This document shows positions 29,073-36,166 of a stretch of DNA of 36,166 nucleotides, piece by piece. The translations under genes and the position numbers were made by a program. Source of the DNA: CAITWD01 sp963727285 (GTDB lineage Bacteria > Actinomycetota > Thermoleophilia > Miltoncostaeales > Miltoncostaeaceae); contig CAVSFF010000007.1 of assembly GCA_963727285.1 (NCBI GenBank), positions 1-36,166 of the forward strand, given 5' to 3'. The notes beneath the pieces are model-generated. The model was not told where the DNA came from. It ran no database searches and was given only the letters and a program-made list of their open reading frames with translations. Within the stretch, counting starts at the first letter, position 1; every line of letters starts with the position of its first letter.

Positions 29073-29336
29073 ATGGACGAGCCGATAGCGCTCGCAGGGC
29101 GTGATCTTGCGACAGCACGTCGTGCACTGGCTGTGTGGCTTATGAGCGACCTGCACCAAGCGTCGGATGTTGGGCCCGCGTGGGCCGAGGTATTGGCGCT
29201 ACTCGACTACCTCGATTGGCCGGGGTCACCCGAGCGCCCTATCGACCTCAATCCGGAGCATCAGCGGGTGCTGGGGCGCGTGGTCTTCGACACCCTCGAG
29301 GCCGCCGCCGGCGAGGGCACACAGCGGCTCACCTGA
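29073..29336 (+). CDS. Small hypothetical protein
   Basis: An 87-residue protein that opens MDEPIALAGRDLATARRALA, then VWLMSDLHQASDVGPAWAEV and ends VFDTLEAAAGEGTQRLT. It looks like a compact all-alpha acidic protein. GGAG seven bases before the ATG supports the start. It ends eight bases before the triple-PAS gene and is probably cotranscribed with it. I do not recognise a family. Confidence 0.6.
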   Translation: MDEPIALAGRDLATARRALAVWLMSDLHQASDVGPAWAEVLALLDYLDWPGSPERPIDLNPEHQRVLGRVVFDTLEAAAGEGTQRLT

Positions 29337-29344
29337 GCTTTGCC

Positions 29345-30572
29345 ATGGGGGTTGTGCCCCGACCGAACGACGCCCGAGCGCTTCGTGTGCTCGAATGGCT
29401 GGCCGGCCTTGCCGCCTGTCTCATGGGCGCACAGCCCGACGACACTCTGAGCGACGTCGACGAGTTCGGGTCCGCGCCGGTCGCCGAAGGGTTCGGATCT
29501 CTGGCCGACGGACTCGGGTTGCCGGTATGGGTCGCGGGACCCGCGTTCGAGGTGATCTGGGTCAACAGTGCTTGCGAGGCCCTCTTCGGCGTCACTCCGC
29601 ACGATGCTGGTCGGGTCGAACTTCCATGACTGGTGGGTCGCGGACGACCGCGAGCGCGCTGCTGGGGCGGCACACCAGCCAGTTTGGAACTTCGCGCTTT
29701 TTCTGTACGCGGAGCCGTGACCGCGGGGGAAAGCGATCCGGTGCCCGCCCTCTGCGTGGCGGTGCCCCGGCGTTGCCCGGCCGGCGAGCTTCTTGGCTGG
29801 GCGGGTGTGTTGTTTGCCGAAGGCGAGGCGCGACCGCCTCGCGAATCGGTGGCCGACCTCGAGGGCGCGCAGACGGTCTCGGCCGCCACGCTGCACGCGC
29901 TCCTTGATCACTTACCGGGCATGATCTGGACGACCGATCGCGATTTGCGCTGTACGTCGTCGCTCGGGGCGGGCCTACGCGATCTGGCCTGCGACCCAAC
30001 CAGATCGTCGGTCTGAGCCTCTGTGAGTTCATCGGGACCGACGACCCGGATCACCCGGCGCGCCGCGCGCATTTGTCGGCGCTCGATGGCATGGCAACAA
30101 GCTACCGCGATCGGCGCGACGATCGCACCTACGAGGTGCAGGTCGGAGCCGCTCGTCGGTGCGGATGGATCGGTCGTCGGCACCCTTGGTATCAGCCGAG
30201 ACGTGACCGATGCGGTCAAACGGGAACGCAGCCAGGCAACCCTCCTGCGCCAACTCGGCTTCGCCCAATCGGTCAGCTGGTATGGGCAGCTGGAGTCGAT
30301 CTGGTGACCGGTGAGTGGCTCTGGTCGGATGGGGGTACCGGCTGCTCGGGTATGAGCCGGACGGATCGCCCCGAGCTTTGACGCGTTCGTCGCACGCGTG
30401 CACCCCGAGGATCGCCCCGTGATCGCGGCCCTTCACGCGCGCGGGTTTCGGTCCGGAACGGGTACGAGGCGAGTTACCGCGTGATGCTTCCCGAGGCACA
30501 ATGCGCCGTCTGTCGGGCGTTGTGCGGTTTGATCGGGGTGACGAAGGGCTGCTCTACGCATTATCGGACTGA
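29345..30572 (+). CDS. Triple-PAS protein without output domain (many frameshifts)
   Basis: About 408 residues, soluble. PAS1 contains PVWVAGPAFEVIWVNSACEA, LFGVT and NFHDWWVADDRERA. PAS2 contains LLDHLPGMIWTTDRDLRC, VGLSLCEFIGTDDPDHPARR, EPLVGADGSVVGTLGISRD and VTDAVKRERSQATLL. PAS3 contains VDLVTGEWLWSDG, YRLLGYEPDGSP, FDAFVARVHPEDRPVI and YRVMLPEG, then TMRRLSGVVRFDRG and DEGLLYALSD at the stop. At least six one-base shifts break the frame. After PAS3 a stop comes at once: no kinase, GGDEF or other effector follows before repeat R1. It may be a truncated sensor or a stand-alone adaptor for the neighbouring cyclic-di-GMP enzymes. Confidence 0.7.
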
Positions 30573-31462
30573 TTCGACGCTCCGCCTGACGGCTGCGGGT
30601 CGCCGTTCCCAGCCAGGGTGGCGTAAGGAAGGTCGTGACGGGTTGGGTCTTGGAAGTCCGCGCGGCGATGTGTGACCACCGCGTCCACGAAGGCGGGTCA
30701 AGACCGGAACTCGCCCGTGGTCCATTTTGACGTGGGGCGTGATCGATGCCGCGGTCGCGAGGAGGCGGACCCACTCCGGTGTGCATGCTGAGCCCGCGCC
30801 GCTGCCCGGCCGCAATCATCGCGGGTTGGTTGGCGGCTCATGTTCCGATACCCCGACCCATCGGCCGATGGCGCCCCTCGGCGCGCTCGCATTCCAATCA
30901 GCCGGCCGAGGGGTGCCACGGCGCAGGAGGAGTGCCGTCTGGTCGAGTCACTGCGCACCTCCACCAAACCGAATGTCGGCACGGTGCGCAAGTTTTCACA
31001 CGAGTCGGGAAAGACCCCGACTGCGCGGCGTCGATCGACTGCGGTAGAAGGAGTCCGAGAGGGCGCGGCAGCAAGCGGGCGATTGACACCGTGCGCCATG
31101 GCTTTGGCGTCAGGACGATCGTCCGGGGAGCGCGTTCGGGTGGTTCGGTGACCCGGACCGACATGGACTCGGGCGAGCGCGAGACGGTTCAGGCAAGTGC
31201 CACCGCTCGTGCAGTTGTGATTCGCGGTGAGGCACTTTCAGACGTCGCAGTCTCAATCCCTTGACCTGCTGCCGCCCTTCTCCACATGCATGCCGGTGCG
31301 CTCGGGACCTGGGGGACAACCTCGGCGCCCCCGCCAGCGTCGCCGATACCGGCACCCTGGCAGCCTCAACAGTCTCAACCGATTCAAGGTACTTCTGAAG
31401 TTCGCCTACAGAGGCGGCGAGGTGGTCAACTGCGAGCCACAGATGGCCTAGGGATTCTGCGC
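30573..31462. other. Gene-poor tract containing R1 copy 2
   Basis: No supported gene lies here. The left 290 bases (30573-30866) show nothing recognisable. Then comes R1 copy 2, with a homologous tail up to about 31355, and a short spacer before the secreted-protein gene on the other strand. Confidence 0.5.
30867..31286. repeat. Repeat R1, copy 2
   Basis: About 98% identical to 19276-19696 by eye. In this copy a plus-strand frame reads VGTVRKFSHESGKTP and STAVEGVREGAAAS; the copy-3 counterpart reads AGTVREFSHTQGTLP and GAVQGLGEGAAVGG. Similarity is therefore partly kept at the protein level. It lies directly after the truncated triple-PAS gene. Confidence 0.85.
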
Positions 31463-32160
31463 CTAACCGGGTGGAGGGCCACCCGGATTTGGGCCGCCCG
31501 GCTTGGGCGGACACCCGTCGGGCCCAGGTCCGGGAGGCGGAGGCGGAGGCGGCCCTGTCGGGGCCGCACAGGGTGGGTCAAGGCCGATCGTCATCGGGCC
31601 TCTCGATGGGAACCCACTGATTTCTGATGTCGTGACGCCCATTGGGGAAGGCATCGCGAAGTAGGCGCCTTCGCAGCTCGAGGGCGAAGTGGGCTGCATG
31701 AACGCCGCGTCATCCAGGGTGATGACCAACGACGAATGCGGAGCAACGACCACCGGGAAGCTCAGCCGATCGAGCGCTGCGCCGACGGGAGCGGCACCCT
31801 GCCAGATGACGCCTGAGCTTTTGCTGTTGCAACCAGGCCGAGGGCCGGCCAACGCCGGCGTCGCAAACCCAAGTGCGGCGTGGCGTTGTGAGGGCACGCG
31901 GAGCCCGGTGATGGTCACCGGCCGCGAGGTGGGGTTGGTAATTCGTACCGACACGTCGCCCGATGCGCCAGGGAACAGCGGGTCACCAAGCGCGCCCGGA
32001 CCGGCTGGGGTGACCGCAATACGCACTGTCTGCATCGGAGCCGGAGCTCCACCTAGCGTGACATCGACCGAGAGTCCGATCTGTAACGCGGCAACCGCGA
32101 TCCCCGCGAGAGCGCGCCGACGACCCCGACTGCGATGAGGTGCTTCGACCGCGGGTTCAT
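31463..32160 (-). CDS. Secreted or membrane-anchored protein with Pro-rich tail (one frameshift)
   Basis: About 232 residues. The N-terminus (MNPRSKHLIAVGVVGAL, then AGIAVAALQIGLSV after a shift near 32110) is a signal or anchor helix. The body has a beta-sandwich look: LFPGASGDVSVRITNPTSRP, VTITGLRVP, one Cys block (GPRPGCNSKSSGVIW), VVAPHSSLVITLDDAAFMQP and SSCEGAYFAM. This FPG-x-x-G-x-V-x-I-x-NP pattern with a late Cys is typical of uncharacterised exported actinobacterial proteins. The last 35 residues are Pro and Gly repeats (PPPPPPPGPGPDG and similar), perhaps a cell-wall spacer. The function is unknown. Confidence 0.65.
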
Positions 32161-32489
32161 CGCATCGAGTACCTAGAGATTCTCTGCATCAGCCGCTCGG
32201 CCCCTTGTGCGCCATGAGAGTTCAGGCGCATTCGGTATCGGCCTGCGGATGACGGCAGGTGAGTCTCGGGACGCTCGTGACGTATCCCATTCGCCACCGG
32301 TCGAGTGCTCGAAAAGAGGGGTCCCGCCGTCGGGCATTCTGACGTCGATGGCGGGGTGCATCCAGGTGATCTCTCTCACACCGGGCAAAGTGACCTGGCA
32401 GTGGCGCGACCGGGCCCCGCCGATCAGCAGCTAAAGGCGGACCCAGGGTCGTCCGATACGCGTGAGCGAGGGATCAGGCATCTCCTCAC

Positions 32490-32545
32490 TCCAAACAGAG
32501 GGGCCTTGGGCACGGATGCCGGGGCCCTTCTTGTTGAGCAGCCGT
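32490..32545. repeat. Short repeat R2, copy 2
   Basis: Partner of 19830-19883, with ACTCCAA at the left, ACGGATGCCGGGGCCCTTCT in the core and TTGTTGAGCAGCC at the right. A weaker echo (GCCTAGGGATTCTGCGCC) lies near 31447. Confidence 0.45.
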
Positions 32546-32799
32546 ACGGCATGGGCTGCATATTCGCGAGCGGTACCGTCGCCCCACGCTCACGTTAGGC
32601 GCGTGCCTCACGGTCGAGAGAATGACGTCAATCGGGATGACGCACATCAAGCGACAGGGTATGCGTCGTGACCCCTGCCGCCCGATGCGATCGACGCCGT
32701 GAGATGCCCAACGCGTCCGCCCCATGTCCCCATTGCGCACGGGCGGACCTCAAGACGCCTTCCATGTCGACGGTAGACCCGACGAGGCATCAGAGCAAT

Positions 32800-33075
32800 A
32801 ACGCCACGCCCGACTCGCGTGAGCGATCCCGGGACGCGTCCGCCTTTCACTCACCGCCGGTCGTCCCTGGACAGCGGGTGCCGCTACTTGCGAAAACGCG
32901 AAGAACGCAAGCTCGGCTGGGCCGCAGCGGGGGCGTACCGTGGTCGCTGGACCTGCAGTGTCGGGCGCAGTTGAGGAGACGGCGCGACGACGAGCAAACA
33001 GACTGCCGATCCATTGCGCCGCGCGGCGCGCACTGATGCGAACCGCCGCGCGGCGCACCCCCGTCTCACCGCCGC
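32800..33075. repeat. Diverged repeat S, copy 2
   Basis: Partner of 46-300 in the same orientation. The block at 32879-32965 and the block at 33031-33062 (CACTGATGCGAACCG, then CGCGCGGCGCACCCCC) align with copy 1 with few gaps. The peptide frame that is open in copy 1 is interrupted by a stop here (after SVGRS). Confidence 0.6.
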
Positions 33076-33152
33076 TGTCTCCGACCCTGGTAAAGCACGT
33101 CCGGGCCCGACGCTAGGTTCACCGCGGGGCGAGCCAGCGTCAGGCGCTTTGT

Positions 33153-33368
33153 GTGGACCTAGTCGTAGCTGCGATTGCGGGCGTGTTTGTCATCACCGGC
33201 GCGGTCGGTCTGATCGTGATGGGCGTCTACTGGGGCATCCTGCGACGACACGGACCGGACCACACGCGGATCGTGCGCCTGACCTTGTGGATCCTGGTCA
33301 TCCTTGCTCTAGGAGTCGTCGGGTTGCTGCTCGCGGAGTCGATGCCTGACTCGAGCAGTTTCCTGTAG
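33153..33368 (+). CDS. Small two-helix membrane protein
   Basis: A 71-residue protein with two hydrophobic helices (VVAAIAGVFVITGAVGLIVMG and TLWILVILALGVVGLLLAE, joined here from longer stretches) around a charged loop RRHGPDHTRIVR. The GTG start has no strong ribosome site. The clean membrane pattern supports a real gene, but no family is recognised. It is convergent with bioY; a GC-rich hairpin separates the two. Confidence 0.5.
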   Translation: MDLVVAAIAGVFVITGAVGLIVMGVYWGILRRHGPDHTRIVRLTLWILVILALGVVGLLLAESMPDSSSFL

Positions 33369-33433
33369 CCGTCCCGGATTCGTGACGAGCGTCTCGCCCG
33401 AGCCGTCGGTCTGAGGAGCGCTCGGGTGGGAAC

Positions 33434-33474
33434 TGAACCGAGCCGCCCGCCCAAACGGGGCGGGCGACCGAGTT
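33434..33474. terminator. GC-rich hairpin terminator between convergent genes
   Basis: A long inverted repeat: GAAC at the left pairs with GTTC at the right, and CGCCCGCCC pairs with GGGCGGGCG around a short AAACG loop. It lies two bases after the bioY stop and about 65 bases after the small membrane gene, so it can serve both strands. There is no T tract, as often seen in high-GC Actinomycetota. Confidence 0.65.
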
Positions 33475-33475
33475 C

Positions 33476-34095
33476 CTAGTTGGTTCGGCGGATCTTGCGC
33501 ACGAGCGCCCACGCGCCCGGCAAGAGGGCGGCGGCGAGATATAGCTTGAGGATCTCCCCGGGGATGAACGGATACAGGCCGTACTCGAGTGTCTTTTCCA
33601 GGTTGGTGTGCAGCACGTGCTGCAGCCAGATGCAGCCGCACAGGAAGATGAACGTGGTGCCGATCAGCATCATGGTGCCGGCGGTCGCAAACCGGCGGTC
33701 CCAGCCGCGATCAGCCAGGTAGCCGACAAGACCCCCGGCCACCAGGAAGCCGACGATATATCCGCCGGTCGCGCCGTGGATCACCTCCCAGCCGTGGGCG
33801 TGATCCGCATACACCGGGGCGCCGGCGACACCGAGGATGAGGTAAGCGCGAGGCTCGCGGCACCGCAGATGGACCCGAGGGCGCCGCCAACCAGCAGGAC
33901 GGCAAACGTCTGGCCGGTGATCGGGACCGGCGTGAACGGGAGCGGAATGGATATCTGAGCAAGAAGGGCGACGAACAAGGCGCCGGCGATCACAAATGCA
34001 ACGTCTGTGAGGACGTTCGCCTTTGGAAATGCTGCCCGGCGAAGTGTCGCGCCGGGCGCGGGAGCAAATATGGATGAAGTCATGGCGGGGAACAT
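33476..34095 (-). CDS. bioY: Biotin transporter S component BioY (one frameshift)
   Basis: About 206 residues with six helices. It has DVAFVIAGALFVALLAQISI, PLPFTPVPITGQTFAVLLVG (the diagnostic PFTPVPIT-x-QT block), YLILGVAGAPVYADHAHGWE, HGATGGYIVGFLVAGGLVGY, TFIFLCGCIWLQHVL and YGLYPFIPGEILKLYLAAAL. One shift near 33848 separates the first 83 residues from the rest. BioY binds biotin and works alone or with an ECF ATPase module. No bioM/bioN genes are near, so it is solitary here. Two ATG codons (34095 and 34083) are possible starts; neither has a clear ribosome site. Confidence 0.92.
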
Positions 34096-34104
34096 ATAGG
34101 AGCG

Positions 34105-34121
34105 AAATCCCAGTGAGATTT
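34105..34121. promoter_or_regulatory. Inverted repeat upstream of bioY, putative operator
   Basis: AAATC, a seven-base spacer and GATTT form a perfect five-base inverted repeat ten bases before the bioY start. It sits in an AT-rich patch that also holds TTTTATTG, a possible promoter element. It could be a biotin-dependent repressor site; it matches no operator that I know by sequence. Confidence 0.35.
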
Positions 34122-34268
34122 GCCACTTTTATTGTCGGTCGCCGCCGCAAGGCCGCGTTGCGCCCCCACGACCCGATCCCCACAGGCTGCGGCTCGAACG
34201 CAGTGGTGCGCGATCGAGGTCGTCACGGGCAATGGCTGGACGTCATCCTTTGCCGCCCCGTCCACGTC

Positions 34269-34696
34269 GATGGCGCTCCCCGACATGGTCAACATCCCAA
34301 TCGGCCGGCCGAGGCGTGCCACGGCGCATGTGGAGTGCCGTCTGGTCGACTCACTTGCTCACGTTCACCAAATCGAATGCGGGCACTGTGCGCGAGTTCT
34401 CCCACACGCAGGGGACTCTCCCGGCTATGCGGCACCAGGTTGGTGCGGTACAAGGCTTGGGGGAGGGTGCGGCAGTCGGTGGGTGATTCATGTTGGGCGC
34501 TCGGATGAACGCGTTCGGCAGATCACCTCAGGAGGGCAGGTCGCTCGGGCGGTGCGGTCCCGCGGACCGAAGGCCATTCGGGTGAGCGCGAGGAGGTTCG
34601 AGCACGCGCCGTCATCGTGCTTCTGCGGTTCGCGGTGGAATCATCATCGCCGCGGACTTTGCAGTCTCTGCGGCTAACTGTCGCCCACCCTTCCCA
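34269..34696. repeat. Repeat R1, copy 3 (diverged)
   Basis: Full-length but diverged relative of copies 1 and 2. Shared blocks include GTGCCACGGCGCA, GGAGTGCCGTCTGGTCGACT, TTCACCAAA-x-CGAATG, CGGACCGA, GAGCGCGAG and GCAGTCTC near the right end. Protein-level echoes are SV-x-RT against AV-x-RT and SGERE in both. It fills most of the space between bioY and the pilin gene; the rest of 34122-34726 shows nothing else. Confidence 0.7.
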
Positions 34697-34708
34697 GCGG
34701 TGGCAGTT
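34676..34708 (-). terminator. Possible hairpin terminator downstream of the pilin gene
   Basis: Read on the minus strand, AACTG-CCACC and then GGGTGG-x4-CAGTT form a two-part stem with an eight-base loop, about 18 bases after the pilin stop. There is no T tract. It partly overlaps the end of R1 copy 3. Confidence 0.3.
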
Positions 34709-34726
34709 GGACCAGTTCTTAGGTGT

Positions 34727-35155
34727 CTACCAGGTACAGCCCGTGCCACAGGTCCGTGAGACGGGTGGCCGCTTGGTGACGTTCTTGGTGTAGGTGAACG
34801 CCTTTCCGCTCTTACTGGAAGTAGTCAGCGTGTAGCCCGTGGCGGCTACAGCCACCTTGACCTGGTTGCTGGCGGCGGTCGCCGCCGTGGTCTGAAACGT
34901 GACTGCCGAATCGATTACCTTGAGTTGGGCGGTGGTGATGGCCGAGTAGTTCTGGGTTCCGACGAACGCCGTCTCGAGATCGGTTGCCGCATTTCTCAGC
35001 AGTGACTCGGCCGCGGCATCCTGTGTCTTGCCTCGTTGTCCGAGAAACGTCGGAATCGCGATCGCAGCAAGGATCCCAATGACGATCACGACGACCAGTA
35101 GCTCGACCAGGGTAAAGCCCCGGCCCTGCCGTAATCTGGCGGCGTTGATCGACAC
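34727..35155 (-). CDS. Type IV pilin-like protein
   Basis: A prepilin of 142 residues. The leader is MSINAARLRQGRG, and prepilin peptidase should cut before Phe in G/FTLVELLVVV, with the conserved Glu at position 5 of the mature chain. The hydrophobic helix (VIVIGILAAIAIP) continues into TFLGQRGKTQDAAAESLLRN. A globular domain of about 95 residues is rich in Thr and Ala and ends with a Cys pair (SRTCGTGCTW) that may form a disulfide loop. The GTG start at 35155 follows AAGGGG at five bases; the open frame upstream lacks pilin character. No assembly genes are in the window. It is intact, unlike most neighbours. Confidence 0.92.
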   Translation of the reverse strand: MSINAARLRQGRGFTLVELLVVVIVIGILAAIAIPTFLGQRGKTQDAAAESLLRNAATDLETAFVGTQNYSAITTAQLKVIDSAVTFQTTAATAASNQVKVAVAATGYTLTTSSKSGKAFTYTKNVTKRPPVSRTCGTGCTW

Positions 35156-35502
35156 AGTCTCCCCTTGATGTCTCCGACGAGGTCGGTATCGGTCCGTTGC
35201 GGTCGTCGAATGAGAAATGGACGCCAACCACCCGGCGGAGGCACGCCGCGCGGCGGCCTCTTGCCTTGATGCGGCGTCCCCGATCGAATCTCGGTCAAGG
35301 TGATCCGGTCCAATTCGTCCGCGTTGCGCGCGATCTGGGGGGCAAGGATGTCAACCGCCACAGGATCGCGATTGGTCAGGGCCTGATGGCCGAGGCGATG
35401 GCCTACGCCGGGCGCCCGACCGTCGTTGCTGTGTGAGCGAGGCGTCCGAGGCAAGTTCCCTGACTGACCTGCGCGGATCGACGCACCTGTGCCTCGGCGG
35501 GC
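35156..35502. other. Intergenic stretch, nothing recognised
   Basis: About 350 bases between two minus-strand genes. It should contain the pilin promoter, but no clear -35/-10 pair or repeat is visible. Confidence 0.35.
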
Positions 35503-35925
35503 CTACCTCGGACAGGCCGCCGAAACCCCGACGATCATGTCTGGGGGGCTCCGATACGCGAGATATACCACTGTCCCGCGCGGCACCGATGTACCTGCGG
35601 CTGGGTGCATGACTGACACGCGCGGAATCTCCGGGAGGAGCCTCGATAACGGCGACACGTTGGCGGAGATGACACGCTCTGGATACGGCTTCAACCCTGC
35701 GCAGGCCACGGCTGCTGCTGCAGTGCCCATCCTCTCGCCGACCACGTTGGGCACTGCAACCAACTTCGGATTGGTTGACGTCCACGACGCGACCGACGAG
35801 GGGCCCGACGACGACGATCCACAGGCCGCAAGCGCAGGCGTGATTAGAAGCGCCACGGCGGCGAGGGTCTTGGCGAGTGCTGGCGTTGGCGTCGAGCGGA
35901 CGTTGCGCAGACGCTTCACGACCAC
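35503..35925 (-). CDS. Lipoprotein with PASTA domain
   Basis: An intact 140-residue protein. The N-terminus has a basic region, a hydrophobic stretch (LAKTLAAVALLITPALA) and the lipobox LAAC followed by a Ser-rich spacer, so it should be lipid-anchored outside the membrane. A PASTA domain spans about residues 55-130: VAVPNVVGERMGTAAAAVAC, AGLKPYPERV, HPAAGTSVPRGTVVYLAY. Such domains can bind peptidoglycan fragments, usually as part of Ser/Thr kinases or penicillin-binding proteins; here the domain stands alone. The GTG start at 35925 has no strong ribosome site; a second GTG two codons on is equal. Confidence 0.85.
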   Translation of the reverse strand: MVVKRLRNVRSTPTPALAKTLAAVALLITPALAACGSSSSGPSSVASWTSTNPKLVAVPNVVGERMGTAAAAVACAGLKPYPERVISANVSPLSRLLPEIPRVSVMHPAAGTSVPRGTVVYLAYRSPPDMIVGVSAACPR

Positions 35926-36166
35926 GAATGTCCGTTGCCGCGCTCCTCGACGTGAAGAGCGCCGGGACGATGCCGGGGTCTCGATTGGCTGGGGGCGCTA
36001 CTTTACAAAGAGAAGCGGCGGGCAGGTCGGCGGCCGAAGTAGCGCCGGCGCGTTCCCCCAACGTCCGCGTCGATCGGAGATAGGGAAGCGAGCGCCGCCG
36101 CTGCAGCGGCGGACGATGCGGTCCGCTATTTGGGCGCGACAGCGGGTCTCTACGCTGCCCGCGGGG
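35926..36166. other. Window edge, palindrome but no supported gene
   Basis: The last 240 bases contain a perfect 18-base palindrome, CCGCCGCTGCAGCGGCGG, at 36095-36112, with no T tract after it. Nothing else is recognised; a gene may continue outside the window. Confidence 0.35.

Larger units (their letters stand above)
32161..33152. other. Gene-poor tract with R2 copy 2 and S copy 2
   Basis: Nearly 1 kb without a gene that I can support. Only the two diverged repeats are recognisable. Frames present are short and overlap on both strands. Confidence 0.45.

Noticed and set aside
19276..34696. R1 as a CRISPR array
   Set aside because: Only three copies, about 420 bp each and kilobases apart, with no spacer pattern and no cas genes.
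36095..36112. Palindrome as terminator or dyad operator
   Set aside because: It is perfect but has no T tract and no identifiable gene before it; the neighbouring gene, if any, lies outside the window.

Overview
The window is a high-GC bacterial segment. The gene repertoire points to a soil- or sediment-type Actinomycetota lineage, possibly Thermoleophilia or Rubrobacteria. The pointers are a DUF6457 gene beside mobA/moeA, a membrane-bound Nar nitrate reductase, a type IV pilin with a short charged leader, a PASTA lipoprotein and very GC-rich codons. This placement is inference; no rRNA or other taxonomic marker is present.

Region 1 (about 0.4-9.4 kb, minus strand) is a nitrate respiration operon. 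It reads narG-narH-narJ-narI-narK, then a CopD-like membrane gene and a small four-helix membrane gene. Gene borders carry the usual overlaps (TGATG, ATGA, ATGA), so the genes are translationally coupled. Region 2 (about 9.5-17.6 kb) holds molybdenum cofactor and nitrogen-oxide accessory genes in short divergent units. These are a cupin, a cysteine-bearing winged-helix regulator coupled to mobA, DUF6457-moeA, a tandem DUF2249 gene, a twelve-helix heme-copper-oxidase-like membrane protein with a DUF59 gene, a single DUF2249 gene, moaA, moaD and a molbindin. Four AT-rich promoter islands (9.38, 11.22, 13.28 and 15.44 kb) share a motif and probably tie these units to the nar operon.

Region 3 (about 17.7-20.7 kb) has a serine hydrolase of the beta-lactamase fold, a gene-poor repeat tract and a thioredoxin-like gene. 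Region 4 (about 20.9-30.6 kb) is a cyclic-di-GMP signalling island: PAS-GGDEF-EAL-GAF (+), GAF-GAF-GGDEF-GAF-EAL (-), GAF-GGDEF-HD-GYP with degenerate motifs (-), a small hypothetical gene, and a triple-PAS protein without an output domain (+). Region 5 (30.6-36.2 kb) alternates repeats with single genes: a secreted Pro-rich protein, a tiny two-helix membrane protein, BioY, a type IV pilin and a PASTA lipoprotein.

Two global features matter to any reader. First, many conserved genes are cut by single-base frameshifts although motifs, overlaps and downstream frames are intact. This looks like uncorrected long-read indel error more than true decay, so I give gene spans across the shifts. Second, three families of diverged intergenic repeats occur: R1 (three copies of about 420 bp), R2 (two short copies) and S (two copies at opposite ends of the window). 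They correspond to no element that I recognise.
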